NCBI RefSeq assembly: GCF_014839805.1
Contig: NC_051123.1
Span: 12,444,727-12,508,726, forward strand
Source of the DNA: Manduca sexta
Taxonomy: Eukaryota > Arthropoda > Insecta > Lepidoptera > Sphingidae
Length of the DNA: 64,000 bases
Direction of reading: 5' to 3'
Shown: piece after piece, positions 42,517 through 52,905 of the stretch
How the letters are laid out: each line of letters begins with the position of its first letter
Numbering within the stretch: position 1 is the stretch's first letter
Made by a program: the position numbers and the translations under genes
Notes under the pieces: generated by a model
Databases searched by the model: none
What the model was told of the DNA's origin: nothing
Seen by the model: only the letters and a program-made list of their open reading frames with translations

Positions 42517-42902
42517 GATGGTTTGATTACCTCGGTGACATAGTAATTGTACCCCGTAAGAGTACGACTACCGCGATGTGGTCCTGGGTTCGAATCCCGG
42601 GTCGAGCCAGAAAATAATTGTGACTGGGTTTTTCCATCTTAAAAAATTACTCAGTCGCAGCTCGGAGGAAATTGGAGGTGTGATGCCTCGGAAAGCACGT
42701 AAAGCCGTTGGTCCTGCGCCTGATCTCTCTCCGGTCATGTCGGATAGCCGACTCATCGGACTGTTAAGAGAAGGATCAGAGAGTGTACCAGTGTGTTGCG
42801 CCCACACCTGTGCACTATAATATCTCCTCCATACCTGGCCGATCTCCGTTGAGATTAGTGGTTGATCGCCGTGGTCTATTGGTCTAGGAAGGGATCGACA
42901 TC
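42517..42902 (+). mobile_element. SINE family E, full length, nested in D
   Basis: Reference copy of E, 386 bp. Bounded by perfect 10-bp repeats AAGCGGTGTT at 42507..42516 and 42903..42912. Head TACCTCGGTGACATAGTAATTG with exact B box GGGTTCGAATCCC. The body has GGGTTTTTCCATCTTAAAAA, CTGCGCCTGATCTCTCTCCGG (two pieces) and CACCTGTGCACTATAATATC. It ends GGGATCGACATC without a poly-A run. Open frames of about 80 codons on both strands are by-products of its composition. Confidence 0.93.
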
Positions 42903-42912
42903 AAGCGGTGTT

Positions 42913-43045
42913 CAGATAGTGTGAACTGACGAGAAATGATTACATCTCACCAGTCTACTTTCAAGCTGGTCTATATAAAACCGTATATAAAGGCTGATCA
43001 GAGAACATGAAACACGGTCGCTATAGCGGATTATACAGCTTTTGT
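42913..43045 (-). mobile_element. Retroposon family D, 5' part (continuation)
   Basis: GAACTGACGAGAAATGATTAC, AAGGCTGATCAGAGAACATG and CGGTCGCTATAGCGG follow family D on the minus strand, more diverged than other copies. This fits an old D that received the younger E. Confidence 0.7.
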
Positions 43046-43492
43046 ATAAATAATATCAAATTTAATCCACACTTTTTGTAAGTAACGTATAAAATACCGC
43101 AAGTTTCGGAATTTGTAAGCGTTTAAGTGTACTATCTTTTTCGTCCTAATTAAATAAATAAAGAAGTGTCTTCATTGTTAAAATTGCAATGGAGCAAAAG
43201 TGTTGTCTGCTTTTTGTAATAGGTTCTTAGGGTTTTTCTATTTCCCACAGGAACCCTAACATTGGATCCACGTCAGGGCCATATCAATGTCTCGATATGT
43301 GCACGCACACAGCTGGGCGCCCGATACGGTTCATATCATGAATTCCACGCTCGTTTTTTATTTAATACCTGATAACTATTGGATTAGTTGAAAAAAAATG
43401 TGACAGATGTGTAGATTTGTGGGAGATGGCTTTTGGCGGGTTTGTCTGGTCTTTAAGTAGTTAATAATCTTGATAATTATAATTTGGCAAAT
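43046..43492. other. Unassigned sequence
   Basis: No gene or named repeat. TTAGGGTT and AACCCTAA (about 43228 and 43254) form an 8-bp hairpin, not a telomeric repeat. Confidence 0.5.
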
Positions 43493-43732
43493 TAGATGAC
43501 CCGACAGACGTTGTCCCGTCTTAACTATGAATTTGCAGCGCGCATTCTGTCAATCGCTGAAATTAACTTTTTTTAAACTTTCTTACGTTCCGCTCAACTT
43601 CCTTAACTTTTCTTTCATAAGATCCTTCTCCTGACAATAACAAACATAACAAAAAAATAGTGAAATCGGTCCAGCCGTTCACGCGTGATGGCGTGACCAA
43701 GAGAAATAGGGATTCATTTTTATATATATAGA
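43493..43732 (-). mobile_element. Mini-Helitron (GACCCGACAGACGTTG family)
   Basis: The minus strand starts TCTATATATATAAAAATGAATC and ends near GACGTCTGTCGGGTCATCTAAT-like sequence, where CTAG has mutated. About 50 bp (the TAACAGTTATTTC repeat) is missing relative to 34230..34516. Confidence 0.8.
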
Positions 43733-43746
43733 TAGATTTACAGAAC

Positions 43747-44054
43747 ACTGGTGTCTTGTGGTAGGTCTCTCATATGTGAGAATCCGTCTGGGTTGGTACA
43801 ACCGCAATGTCTATTTCTGCCAAGAAGCAGTGTGTAGTCACTGTTGTGTTCCGGTTTGAACCACATTATAGCCAATGTAACTACTGGACGTAATAAGACT
43901 TAACATCTCACGTCTCAGGATGTCTAGCGCAGTGGAATATCAAACAATATTTTATAATTCTAGGTGTTGGACGGTGTTTCTGCTGTTTATGGGTGGTCGT
44001 TTCGCTTACCATCAGGCGAATGGCAGGCTGGTCGCGTCATTCAAAGCAATAAAA
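43747..44054 (+). mobile_element. Retroposon family C, full length
   Basis: CACTGGTGTCTTGTGGTAGG has a small insertion in the start motif. The remaining blocks are in order to CATCAGGCGAATGGCAGGC, then GCGTCATTCAAAGCAATAAAA. The TACCACCGCAATG part has become TACAACCGCAATG. Confidence 0.92.
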
Positions 44055-44646
44055 TAGAACATTCAGTTTTCTTTAAACACAATGTCGTATTTATATCTAA
44101 ATTGGTTATTTTGATGGATCCACTAGATTTATCTACGTTAACAATTTTAATTAGTCAGATATATTTTACAGTTATTGATCTAATTTTTTATAAGAAACGT
44201 AAAATATCAATATCCAAAATTGAATAACTATGTTTAGGGAATCACCAATTAGATACCGTGCTAGTGCAAGTTTGAGTTCGATTCCTATTTGCGGCAACAA
44301 AAATTAGTTTAATTTACGATTTAAACAAAACACACTTAATTTCCTTGGGTTAATACGATATTTTGAAGTTAGTAATTTAATTTGAAGGTAGTAAGTACCA
44401 GGATAATATAAACATGAGGAGTTAACTCAACCGTCCATGAGAAATAGGACCATAAAACATAAACAGTATGTAAAATTAGCATTGATCACAAACAACGAAC
44501 TTTGCATTTCATTCAAATTGCGATGCTGAAAGAGGGCAGCGAAACAAAAGTACGAAACGATATTCTGCGAAATGTTTTCAAAGGAATTTTACACATCACG
44601 ATTTTATAAAACACACCAGGTATTGTAATCAGAATGCCTTCTCACG
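44055..44646. other. Unassigned sequence
   Basis: No gene seen. GAGTTCGATTCCTATTTGC at 44273 looks like an isolated B box of a SINE head, without a body. Confidence 0.45.
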
Positions 44647-44752
44647 ATCGTTAACGCTAACGTTATGAATGGGAATGATATACTGATGATAGACTTATCG
44701 ATCGGATATGTCGTTACCATACTTAGTTATGTTTTCTATTAACGTTAACGAT
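44647..44752. repeat. Foldback with 10-bp perfect ends
   Basis: ATCGTTAACG (44647..44656) and CGTTAACGAT (44743..44752) are exact inverted repeats. Further in, TAACGTTA and TTAACGTTA extend an imperfect stem. It could be a tiny palindromic element. Confidence 0.5.
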
Positions 44753-45557
44753 TATAGAAAAACATGTTGGCGACTACTTCAGGGTCACTTCGCGTTGGAT
44801 CTCGTCGCCTTTGCCTACTCAATCAAAAAGAAGAGGAATCGATAAGAGGTAGATGGATGTCATAGGGTTCCAACAATTCGCCCATACGAGGTTTAATAGA
44901 AAGCCGATTCCTGTTTCTAGGAGTACTTTTAATTTTATTACTGTGTAGTACTGATTCGGTTCCTTGTCTTCATCATTCGTATTCTACTATAACATGTGAT
45001 TGGTTCAACACTTTTGGAAGTTTTTCCTGGAAAAAGTAATACTTAAAGGGTGGGCAAAGTGTATTCCATGATGCTCATGATGTTCAGAACAAAATTACGA
45101 TCTGTCGACCCTTATCTCTGTACTTTATAACCTCAAGCAATGAGTGTAAAAACTCACACAAAGTTTCAATTTCAAAATCAAACCGGGACTTCTCGCTTAA
45201 CATGCTATAAATATCTGACCGATATGACAAAAGAATCGTAACTAAAATCGTATCGCACCCTATAAAGGGTAACCAGCAATTTTTGATATTAAAATCTTCA
45301 ATAATACCTAATGGATGTCGTCGCGGGATGATTCGGTATTGAGTGCACCCTACAAATTGTACTTTTATACAGCGCTTTGTCCGTTGCTTTTTGTCCTGTT
45401 ATGTGCTTGTTGTCTCCCTTTCTCTTTAGTGTTATAATTTGCCCCTTAAGGGAGATATTGGGGGTATCCTGATAGTAGAAATTTAAATATGACAAGAGCA
45501 ATGTGAAACTTTTTGGATTGACACCAACTGTTCAATGGTGACCTACAATGTAATTTT
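44753..45557. other. Unassigned sequence
   Basis: No recognised feature. Confidence 0.5.
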
Positions 45558-45739
45558 ACTGGTGGTAGGTCTCTCCTATGTGAGAGTCCGCCTGGGTAGG
45601 TACCACCGCAATGTCTATTTCTGCCGCCAAGTAGGAGTGTGTAGTCACTGTTGTATTCCGGTTTGAAAGGCATTGTAGCCAGTGTAACTACTGGAAATAA
45701 TGAGACCTAACATCTCACGACTCAGGATGGCGAGCGCAT
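45558..45739 (+). mobile_element. Retroposon family C, 5' half of a C/D chimera
   Basis: ACTGGTGGTAGGTCTCTCC to GACTCAGGATGGCGAGCGCA is a well-preserved C start. Instead of continuing GTGGAATACC, it passes straight into family D. Confidence 0.92.
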
Positions 45740-45917
45740 AGTGGACCACGTAAGTGTCGCGTTCCGGGATCATCCTGTGTATATACGGTTCCAACAGGCC
45801 GGCATAATTGTGTCGACTGTCGAGGGGTAATCATCTCTCGTCAGTCGACACTCTATTGGACCCCACTCCAATTACCATCAGGTGAATTAGCGGGGCAGTG
45901 CACCGTGCCTGTAAAAA
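45740..45917 (+). mobile_element. Retroposon family D, 3' half of a C/D chimera
   Basis: From TAGTGGACCACGTAAGTG through GGTTCCAACAGGCCGGC to CATCAGGTGAATTAGCGG and a short A-rich tail. Both parents have AGTGG at the joint (C: GCGCAGTGGAAT; D: CATAGTGGCCC). Confidence 0.92.
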
Positions 45918-46614
45918 TAATGTTCAAATATTAAAAAAGTTGATTCAATATCGACATGCTAATATCACATCCAGGATCTTCTTTGGACTATTACCATTCA
46001 TAATTCTAATACAAGCCTCAATACGATCTATTTACTATTTAATATGACAATAAAAAAAAAACTAAACACCAAACATATTGTCAATAAACCGTTTATTAGA
46101 CCGCAAAACCGATATTGAAAGTCGTAAACAAATTATACGTGAAAACGGCGGTTTTGTCCTCCTCCCCCTGCCCCGATCGCCATAAAAGCCCCGAAGTACA
46201 GGCCAAAATGTCCAACCCTAATAAACAAAAGCGATAAAGCTTGAAAAAAACGGGCCGCATGAATTCATTGGTATGACATTTCGGTAGATTTTTTCCGTCA
46301 AACGCTCGCTTATGGCAGAGGAAAAAAATTGCTCGCACATATCCATATTCTTATAGTTTTACGAGAGCCGCCATATTTTATTTGCGGAGTGGAATCTTGT
46401 CAATTGTATTACGCGGTCGTTTGTACCCCAACTTTTTAGGGTTATGGCTATTGAAATTGTCCGTTTGTCGTTGATGGGTTTGGCGGTTTGATTAAAAAAT
46501 TCCTTTTTAGCTCATTGCTGGATCGGAAGGATCGGCTTAATATTACAAGTGCTTTCTCTTTTTATTAGGTCTAGGAAATTAATTATAGATCGGAACGTCA
46601 ACAGCTAAATTGAA
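45918..46614. other. Unassigned sequence
   Basis: No gene identified. 46090..46420 is less AT-rich (CCTCCTCCCCCTGCCCCGATC) and unlike any repeat in the window; an 80-codon minus frame within it has no recognisable domain. Confidence 0.45.
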
Positions 46615-46790
46615 ATAACTAAATTGTATAATTGTAAAATGTAAGTAGATATAGTAACTAACTTTTCGAATGACCAAAACCTTAGTCCGCCCCGTGACCA
46701 CAAAGGCTGCAATGTCTTCGAAACGTCAGGAAAAAATTATAATATAAAAAACGGCAATAAAATCTGCAAAATATTTTTATTTTAATGTTA
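46615..46790 (+). mobile_element. Family F, 5'-truncated
   Basis: ATTGTATAATTGTAAAATG, GTCCGCCCCGTGACCAC, GGCTGCAATGTCTTCGAAACG and GGCAATAAAATCTGCAAAATA follow the family. The first 40 bp and the final GCGTAAACATAAG are absent. Confidence 0.8.
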
Positions 46791-46959
46791 ATTATAGATT
46801 TTTCCCTGAGAATAGAAAGTAGCTTAAATCGATAACAGTCAAGTATGATACTTATAACTTTTACCCATATAAAATAATAATTGAATAAAAATAATTATAC
46901 GAGATAATACTACACAATATTCACATTCATATTATATTATTTTATTATTATTAATTCAT

Positions 46960-47183
46960 CCATCACGACTGCTCGATGACGTCGTTTATTACAGTACGAC
47001 TTTGTATTGAGGTCTTGGGTTCAATGCCCGGTCGGGTAATGATGTTTGTTTTTATACTCAATATCACCCAGGACCCTGAAATTTGTGACAGATATAGCGA
47101 TAGGCTCGCTCCCATCACATCATGGGACGAATAATGCACAAGTGTCATCTCTGCCTACCCCATCGAGTTAATAGGCGTGAGTG
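46960..47183 (+). mobile_element. SINE family A
   Basis: Head ACTGCTCGATGACGTCGTTT, B box GGGTTCAATGCCC and body to CCCATCGAGTTAATAGGCG. Flanks TATTAATTCAT (46949..46959) and TATTAAATCAT (47184..47194) fit an 11-bp target duplication with one change. Confidence 0.9.
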
Positions 47184-47405
47184 TATTAAATCATGATTTC
47201 TTTTCATTATAATTACGTAAATAGAACATCAGTAATCCGTATATACTAGTAACATATAGAATACATAGCAGTAACATGCAAGTTGTACGTGGCGACCGAT
47301 ACATTTTGTCGACGCTCTGCGCTACCCGTGCCCACGTGATACGTAGAGCTTCTAATCTAACTATTATATTTATTTCAGACAACAAAATTTTATTTTTAGT
47401 ATCTG

Positions 47406-47513
47406 TTAGGCTCGCCGGACGGAACACACTCGCCGAAAAGTGGGTGCCTTGGTTGCACCTCTGCATACCCCTTCGGGGATAAATGCGTGATGATGTGTGT
47501 GTGTGTGTGTGTT
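47406..47513 (+). mobile_element. SINE family A, 3'-end fragment, with (GT)n
   Basis: TAGGCTCGCCGGACGGAAC to CCCTTCGGGGATAAATGCGTG is the last 90 bp of family A with an internal deletion, followed by a (GT)n microsatellite grown from its tail. Confidence 0.85.
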
Positions 47514-48135
47514 ATGCTCCGTATAGACTATTGACGAAAAAGCTGCGGAATAACTTCACAGAAAAAAACATTTTAACAAAATTAAACCGCCTTCAAAAAA
47601 CAATAGAAACCAAAACAAAATTTGATATTACAGGTGGCTACGAATTGAGTTGGTGACTTATTGAAAAAATAGTATCTCTTTTTTTATTTTTTTTTTATAA
47701 TGGCAATTATTGTACATTATGCCAATTTAAATATTATCTTCATACATTTGTTAATTTATTATCTCACCTAGCATTTTTAATGATTAACGAATACACCCGA
47801 ATAAGCTTTACATTCGTGTTCGTGACTATTCGTTTGTACTCGGCAATTATCTAAATCAGGGTTTATAGCTGTCAAATTAGGACATGAGTTAAAGACAACC
47901 TTATTGGCTTTTATTTTAGGTGTTAATTAAAAAGTGAACATAATTTTAACCCAGAATACATAGCCTGAAACGTCATTACATAATGAACTTAATTTAATTA
48001 TGTTTTAGCTATAAATTAATGTTAATAAAAAAAATCTTGGAGGACATGGTTCATCAGTGTCATAACATTCTTCCGTTCAGCAATTACTGCGTTTACTTAT
48101 AACAACCTTCACAAACAAACGTTACTAGAAATCCC
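47514..48135. other. Unassigned sequence
   Basis: No recognised feature. Confidence 0.5.
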
Positions 48136-48231
48136 ATTTATTTATTTATTTTCACACTATATGCAATAATGTATAGAAGCGGTCTTAATACCGAAGGTAT
48201 TCTCTACCAGTCAATTCTTTGGATGATGCAG
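48136..48231 (-). repeat. Repeat family I, copy 1 (probable LINE 3' end)
   Basis: The minus strand reads CTGCATCATCCAAAGAATTG, ACTGGTAGAGAATACCTTCG, GTATTAAGACCGC, then ATATAGTGTGAAAATAAATAA. The AT-rich (AAAT)n tail suggests the 3' terminus of a retroelement. Second copy at 60739..60835. Confidence 0.7.
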
Positions 48232-48469
48232 TAAAAAACAATATAGGTATGTGTAATAATATTAATATGATTAAATATGAAAAAAAAAACAAAATACGCG
48301 AATTATCAATAAACATAATACACGAACACAATATAAATATATAATAAAATATAAAATACTTATACCCAATTCCACAGACAGTTATTAAGACAGAAATAAT
48401 TCAAACAATCTTTAACTCTATTGTCAATAATATAAAAACTATTCCACTCCATCTCTACCGTATCACAGC

Positions 48470-48640
48470 TCTACACAGCCCGTGCCGTGCGGCTAGCCAA
48501 AATTTAGATGTCACAAGAGTGTCCGTGTCTAATGCCCGGCCTGGTTGTTTGTTAGCGGCCCCCGTGCGGTGCAAGATTGAAGATAGCGTGCGAAATTACA
48601 CGGCGAGCTGGACACCGGCCGACACGTAAATCTTCGCGGC
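48470..48640. other. CpG-rich patch
   Basis: GCCCGTGCCGTGCGGCTAGCC and GGACACCGGCCGACACG mark a GC-rich stretch without stop-free coding potential or repeat similarity. Confidence 0.35.
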
Positions 48641-48953
48641 TGGATTTGAATTTGGGAATTCGTCATGCCATAATTGCAGATTGTATCGTTAGTGTATCAG
48701 TTTTATGACATTGCTTTGTCTTGGTTAGGTTAGGTTGCTTAGTTGCTGGGTTATGGTTGGCTAATATGTTATATATTCGCCCGATTAGCGAGCATTATAC
48801 AAACATTTCTAGACATATGGTAGGCTCACTGGCATACCTAATACGATAGCTTGAAAATGGTTGACTGTTAAACTGTCTGACGACCCTGCTAGTACTTATA
48901 GTCCAGACATAATGGTAAGCTTAGACTAGCAAGTCCTAGCGGCAATATATTTT
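48641..48953. other. Unassigned sequence
   Basis: No recognised feature. Confidence 0.5.
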
Positions 48954-49192
48954 GCTGGTGGTAGGATATATTTTATACTCACCCAGATACCTCCCCCGAC
49001 ATAAGGTGTTAAAACCCGTAGCGCCCTATGTAAGTGTGTCGCGTTTCGGGATCTGTGTATATTCAGTTCCAACAGACCGGCATAATTGTATCGACTATCG
49101 AGGGGACATTACTCGTCAATCGATATTCTGTTGGACCTCACTCCACTTAACATCAGACTCATTGGGGTCGCTTTGCTGTGCTCGTAAAAAAA
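48954..49192 (+). mobile_element. Retroposon family D, full length
   Basis: GCTGGTGGTAGGATATATTT to CTGTGCTCGTAAAAAAA. GATAGCGACCACCGT has been lost near the start, and ACCTCCCCCGACATAAGG is a private change. Confidence 0.9.
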
Positions 49193-49497
49193 GGCAAAAG
49201 AAATTTAAGCCTCGAAAATATATTGAAAAATTGAAGCTAAATTCAATACATTTACATCATCATCGCATATTAACTTTTTAAGTACGTTTTCAAAAAAAAA
49301 ATGTGTACTTACTAATTATACCACATGTCCTTGTACTGCAGTATGGACCTGTAACATTCTGCCATCTGGTCCAGAGAAAATGGCTAAATAAAGATTTTTT
49401 CTTTCTTTTCTATAACGCCTTTCAACGGTATTTAGAAGTGTATCATATAATTCATACGACATTTTACTGTCGCCGGTTATATTAAGGCGACCTTTTC
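49193..49497. other. Unassigned sequence
   Basis: GGTCCAGAGAAAATGGCTAAATAAAGATTTTTT (49370, quoted in sense order, piecewise) looks like a polyadenylated retroelement tail; the rest is unassigned. Confidence 0.4.
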
Positions 49498-49612
49498 ACT
49501 GGGCAAAATTCCAGACTAGGCTGTTTGTGAATAAAAATCTCAATATTATCACTTTATTTGTCTCGAGAATCGAACCCATCAATGGCAAAGACAGGTCAAC
49601 CGCGTATGTAAT
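49498..49612 (-). mobile_element. SINE family A fragment
   Basis: AAAATTCCAGACTAGGCTG, CAATATTATCACTTTATTTG and GAGAATCGAACCCATC are the reverse complement of the A body and B box. The 3' 110 bp is missing. Confidence 0.6.
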
Positions 49613-50763
49613 ACCTACAACTACTGTGTGAGGGTTAATAAAAAATAAACAATATATTATTGCAAGACTGATTCATTATTTTTAGTATGAAAAACAAGTT
49701 CAAAAATATTTTAAAATTATCAACACACACGCAAACGCATACGTATTGAATAAATAAAAAATATTATTATTACATTTAAAACATATTAATCTAGTAATTA
49801 AGCCTCCTCGCACATCCAAACTGGTATAACTAAACAGTACCCCTAGCACGAATTTACGCGTTACATTGTTCCAAAAAAGAAAAAAAAACAGTTTTCTCTT
49901 TCCTTACATTTTTGTGTCGAAATTTTTCTATGCTTTTTCAAAAATTAGAACTACCTATCTGATTAACATCAATTCCTTCTATTTGTCGGACTCTATTAAC
50001 CTCTTATTATTATTTGAAAATAGTATACTATTTAATCTCTATTAGTTTTTACCTTTACACAAAGCAACAAACCAATTCAAACATTTACATCACAACATTC
50101 TTAATTACAAATTCCCGTATCACGGGCAATAAAGCCGCCTCCACACGAGGGACAAGGCGCGCAAATGACGCACAATTGAAGCACACTTGTTATTCAATAT
50201 CCCTCGTATCTATCAATTTATCACACATTCAATGAAGGTTGAACTATATATCACTTCTGTACAACCTGACAGAATCCATGATTGGTTACCTTGAGTGGAT
50301 TATAGGGACGGTGAGTACATGCGATTTTCAATCTTAAGGGTTAAAGTTAAGGTTGGAATTAGGTTGGGAGGTTGTGTGCAGATTGGTCCTTCGAGCCGGA
50401 TAGCGAAGGTTGCATATTGACGTCATAGCTAAAAGGGAGCCGGCGGTCGAATGCAAAATGGTTGAACCATGGATTTGGCATATGTTATAGGGTGGAAACA
50501 ATCGTTGGACACACAGACGGATTGTGTTCAGGATTAAATTTTATTTATTGTAATGTTTCAAAAACCTAAAGAAAGAAACCTAAACCGTTTAATAGATCAT
50601 ATAAAACGGAAAAGTTGATCAATTTCTACTAGGCAAAATCGGTTTGTCTTGAAAGTGTTTTCTTCAAAGCCTCACAGAAACCACAAATTGTTCCGAGGTA
50701 GGTAAGAAATAAGTTTTTCCATCTTTCAGTTTGAAAGAATCAATAAATTTCTACCAGTTTTTG
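49613..50763. other. Unassigned 1.1-kb sequence
   Basis: No gene or named repeat. 50110..50170 and 50390..50450 are slightly CpG-richer than the flanks. Confidence 0.5.
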
Positions 50764-50809
50764 GTAAACATAGCGATTCCAAGTTTCTATTTCCAATCGC
50801 TATGTTTAC
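50764..50809. repeat. Perfect 15-bp hairpin
   Basis: GTAAACATAGCGATT (50764..50778) and its exact reverse complement (50795..50809) enclose a 16-base loop. The stem is fully paired. Its 46-nt total is short for a typical pre-miRNA and no T run follows at once, so function is unknown. Confidence 0.75.
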
Positions 50810-51045
50810 AAATTTTTACTTTTATCTTAGCTCTTTATTAATTAACAGGTTCAGAGGGATATAAAAAGTGAGAGTGAACTTAGATCCATGTTCGTCAGAA
50901 TGACCAATGTAAACAAACTAAGATATTTCATATGATATGATTTCGATAATTTTATAATATCCTTTACTCTTAAAATGATAGTTTTAGAGTCGGTTACAAG
51001 ATATCTGGATCTGTAAAATATCAATAGGTTTAGATTTTTAAACTA

Positions 51046-51277
51046 ACTACCTCGGTGGCGTAGTTGTACTGCACGGCACGGCACTCTGAGGTCCTGGGTT
51101 CGAATCTCGGGTTAAAGTAATATTTTGGTCTTTCTGCCCAGTGTCAGCCTGGACTCTGGAATTTGTGCCCGATATGGCGATAGTCTCACCCCCTATCATG
51201 AAACGGAACGCACTCCGCGAAAAGTGGGTTCTCTAATTGCGCCTAAGCAAACCTCTTCGGGGATAATGCGATATGTG
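51046..51277 (+). mobile_element. SINE family A, full length
   Basis: ACTACCTCGGTGGCGTAGTTG, B box GGGTTCGAATCTC, and body to CTCTTCGGGGATAATGCG. The CACATCATGGGACGG segment is shortened. Confidence 0.93.
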
Positions 51278-51760
51278 AGTTACATTTTTCATTACCAAAA
51301 CTTAAATAATAATCTCACACCAATTGACGTATATTCTATATGTTGTGTATATTGTATTTGTTCAAAATCTGAACTAAAATGGCAACTAAAATGTCTCGTA
51401 TCGATGCTCAATTTAATTCCGTGCATAATATTAATAATCAAGCTGTCTGACCATGTGTAGCTTAATCTATATGTCTTAGCTGATCCGGGCGGCTGTATTT
51501 CATATCGGAACTAGTGAGCATGCTACTAATTGCCAGTAGGGCTACGCTTGTGACAATTCTATTTGTCTGCCTACCCAACGTGTCGTGTTTTACAATGATG
51601 TCGTGAGATGGATTTAGGGGTGATTGGCTTTGATTCTCTGTTTGTTCATTTTGATGTAGCATTCGGTTTCAAATATTAAATGCGAGAGTTTGATATGTTA
51701 GAAGTTAAGATAAAAAAAATACGGATTGTAATATATACAGGTACTGATTATGTTTCTTTT
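51278..51760. other. Unassigned sequence
   Basis: No recognised feature. Confidence 0.5.
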
Positions 51761-52105
51761 GCTGATGGTAGTATATTTTATATCCGCCCGGATAGCGACC
51801 ACCGTACACAAGGTGTTAAAACCCACCATAGTAGCCCACGTAAGTGTATGGCGTTCTGGAATCAGTCTGTGTATATCTCGTTCCAGCAGGCCGGCATAAC
51901 TATATCGACTGCTGATAGGTAATCATCTCTCGTCAATGGATAATTTATTGGATTCTATCCACTTTCCATAGTAGCCCACATAAGTGTGTCGCTTTGGGAA
52001 TCAGCCTGTCCGTTCCAGCAGGTCGGCATAACTATGTCGACTGCTGATAGGTAATCATCTATCGTCAGTCGACGTTCTATTGGACTTTAATCCACTTACA
52101 GATGC
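51761..52105 (+). mobile_element. Retroposon family D with 140-bp internal tandem duplication
   Basis: Starts GCTGATGGTAGTATATTTTA. The middle block beginning CCATAGTAGCCCAC occurs at 51826 and again at 51966, each running through GGCATAACTATRTCGACTGC and GATAGGTAATCATC. The shared private changes (CGACTGCTGATAGG) show the second arose from the first, not by a new insertion. Confidence 0.9.
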
Positions 52106-52450
52106 AGTACTATACAAACACTTCCCTACATAAACCAGAGCATAACAGAACAACTTCTTCAAGGGCCTGTTGATTACCCAAAAGAAAATACACCAAAAAC
52201 TCCACTTACAAGTGCAGTGCTATAAAAAAAATGAAAATCCCCTTCCTACAAAACCAGAGCATAACAGAACAACTTCTTCAAGAGCCTTTTGATTACCCAA
52301 AAGACAATGCACCAAAAACTACTCTTACAGGTGCAGTGCTACAAAAAAAAAAATGAAATTCCCTTCCTGCATTAACCAGGGCATAACAGAAAAGGCTTCT
52401 TCAAGGCCCTGTTGATCCAAAAGACAATGCACCAAAAACTCCACTTAGCA
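52092..52450. repeat. Tandem repeat, 110 to 120 bp, three units, derived from a D tail
   Basis: Units start at 52092, 52202 and 52321, with a fourth beginning at 52441. Each starts with the D 3' end (CCACTTACAGATGCAGTACTATA and relatives) and continues into flanking DNA (CCAGAGCATAACAGAACAAC, TTCTTCAAGGGCCTG, CACCAAAAACT). The poly-A at the junction grows from 0 to 8 to 11 A in successive units. Confidence 0.9.
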
Positions 52451-52479
52451 GCAAACATCCGGCATGAACGGAGAACTGT

Positions 52480-52575
52480 TGATTGATTTAAGCGCGGCCG
52501 GCTGTCCAACGTGTCCGGTCTGTCCGTACCGAATCCACCGCTGTCCCATCTAATTGCACGCATAATTCATGTCTA
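52480..52575. other. GC-rich patch
   Basis: GCGCGGCCGGCTGTCCAACG and TGTCCGGTCTGTCCGTACCG form a short GC-rich stretch; no repeat or frame accounts for it. Confidence 0.3.
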
Positions 52576-52696
52576 ATAATAATCTTGTCCGATTGTGTCA
52601 GGTGGTGTTTCGATTGTTTTGCCGTGACGGGTTGCTTTGGGAGGGATTATGAGGTGATTATTAATCAACATATAAAACAAAGTCCCAATCCTTCTG

Positions 52697-52905
52697 TCTA
52701 TACATATTATAAAGCAAAATCCTCTTTTATGTCTGTCTGTATGTTATTGATTTCTCAGTCTACTGAACGGATTGAATGAAATTTGGTATCGAGATAGTTG
52801 AAACTCTGGGAAGGTTATAGGTTATTTTATATCCCAGGAAAATATGTAGCGGGACTTTTGTCCCGAAAAACTCGTTCACGCGGGCGAAGCATGAGCAGAA
52901 GCTAG
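52697..52905 (+). mobile_element. Mini-Helitron, 209 bp, both ends present
   Basis: TCTATACATATTATAAAGC at the start and CTAG (52902..52905) at the end, after ACGCGGGCGAAGCATGAGC. The interior GAATGAAATTTGGTATCGAG matches 8353..8541. The 3' flank is T as expected; the 5' flank is G rather than A. Confidence 0.85.

Noticed and set aside
42568..42820. Overlapping frames of 79 and 80 codons on both strands
   Set aside because: They lie inside SINE E and come from its higher GC content.
43228..43261. Telomere-like TTAGGGTT/AACCCTAA
   Set aside because: There is only one unit on each side; insect telomeres are (TTAGG)n arrays. It is a short chance hairpin.
47495..47513. (GT)n run as a regulatory element
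   Set aside because: It is a short microsatellite grown from the GTGATG tail of a SINE A fragment.
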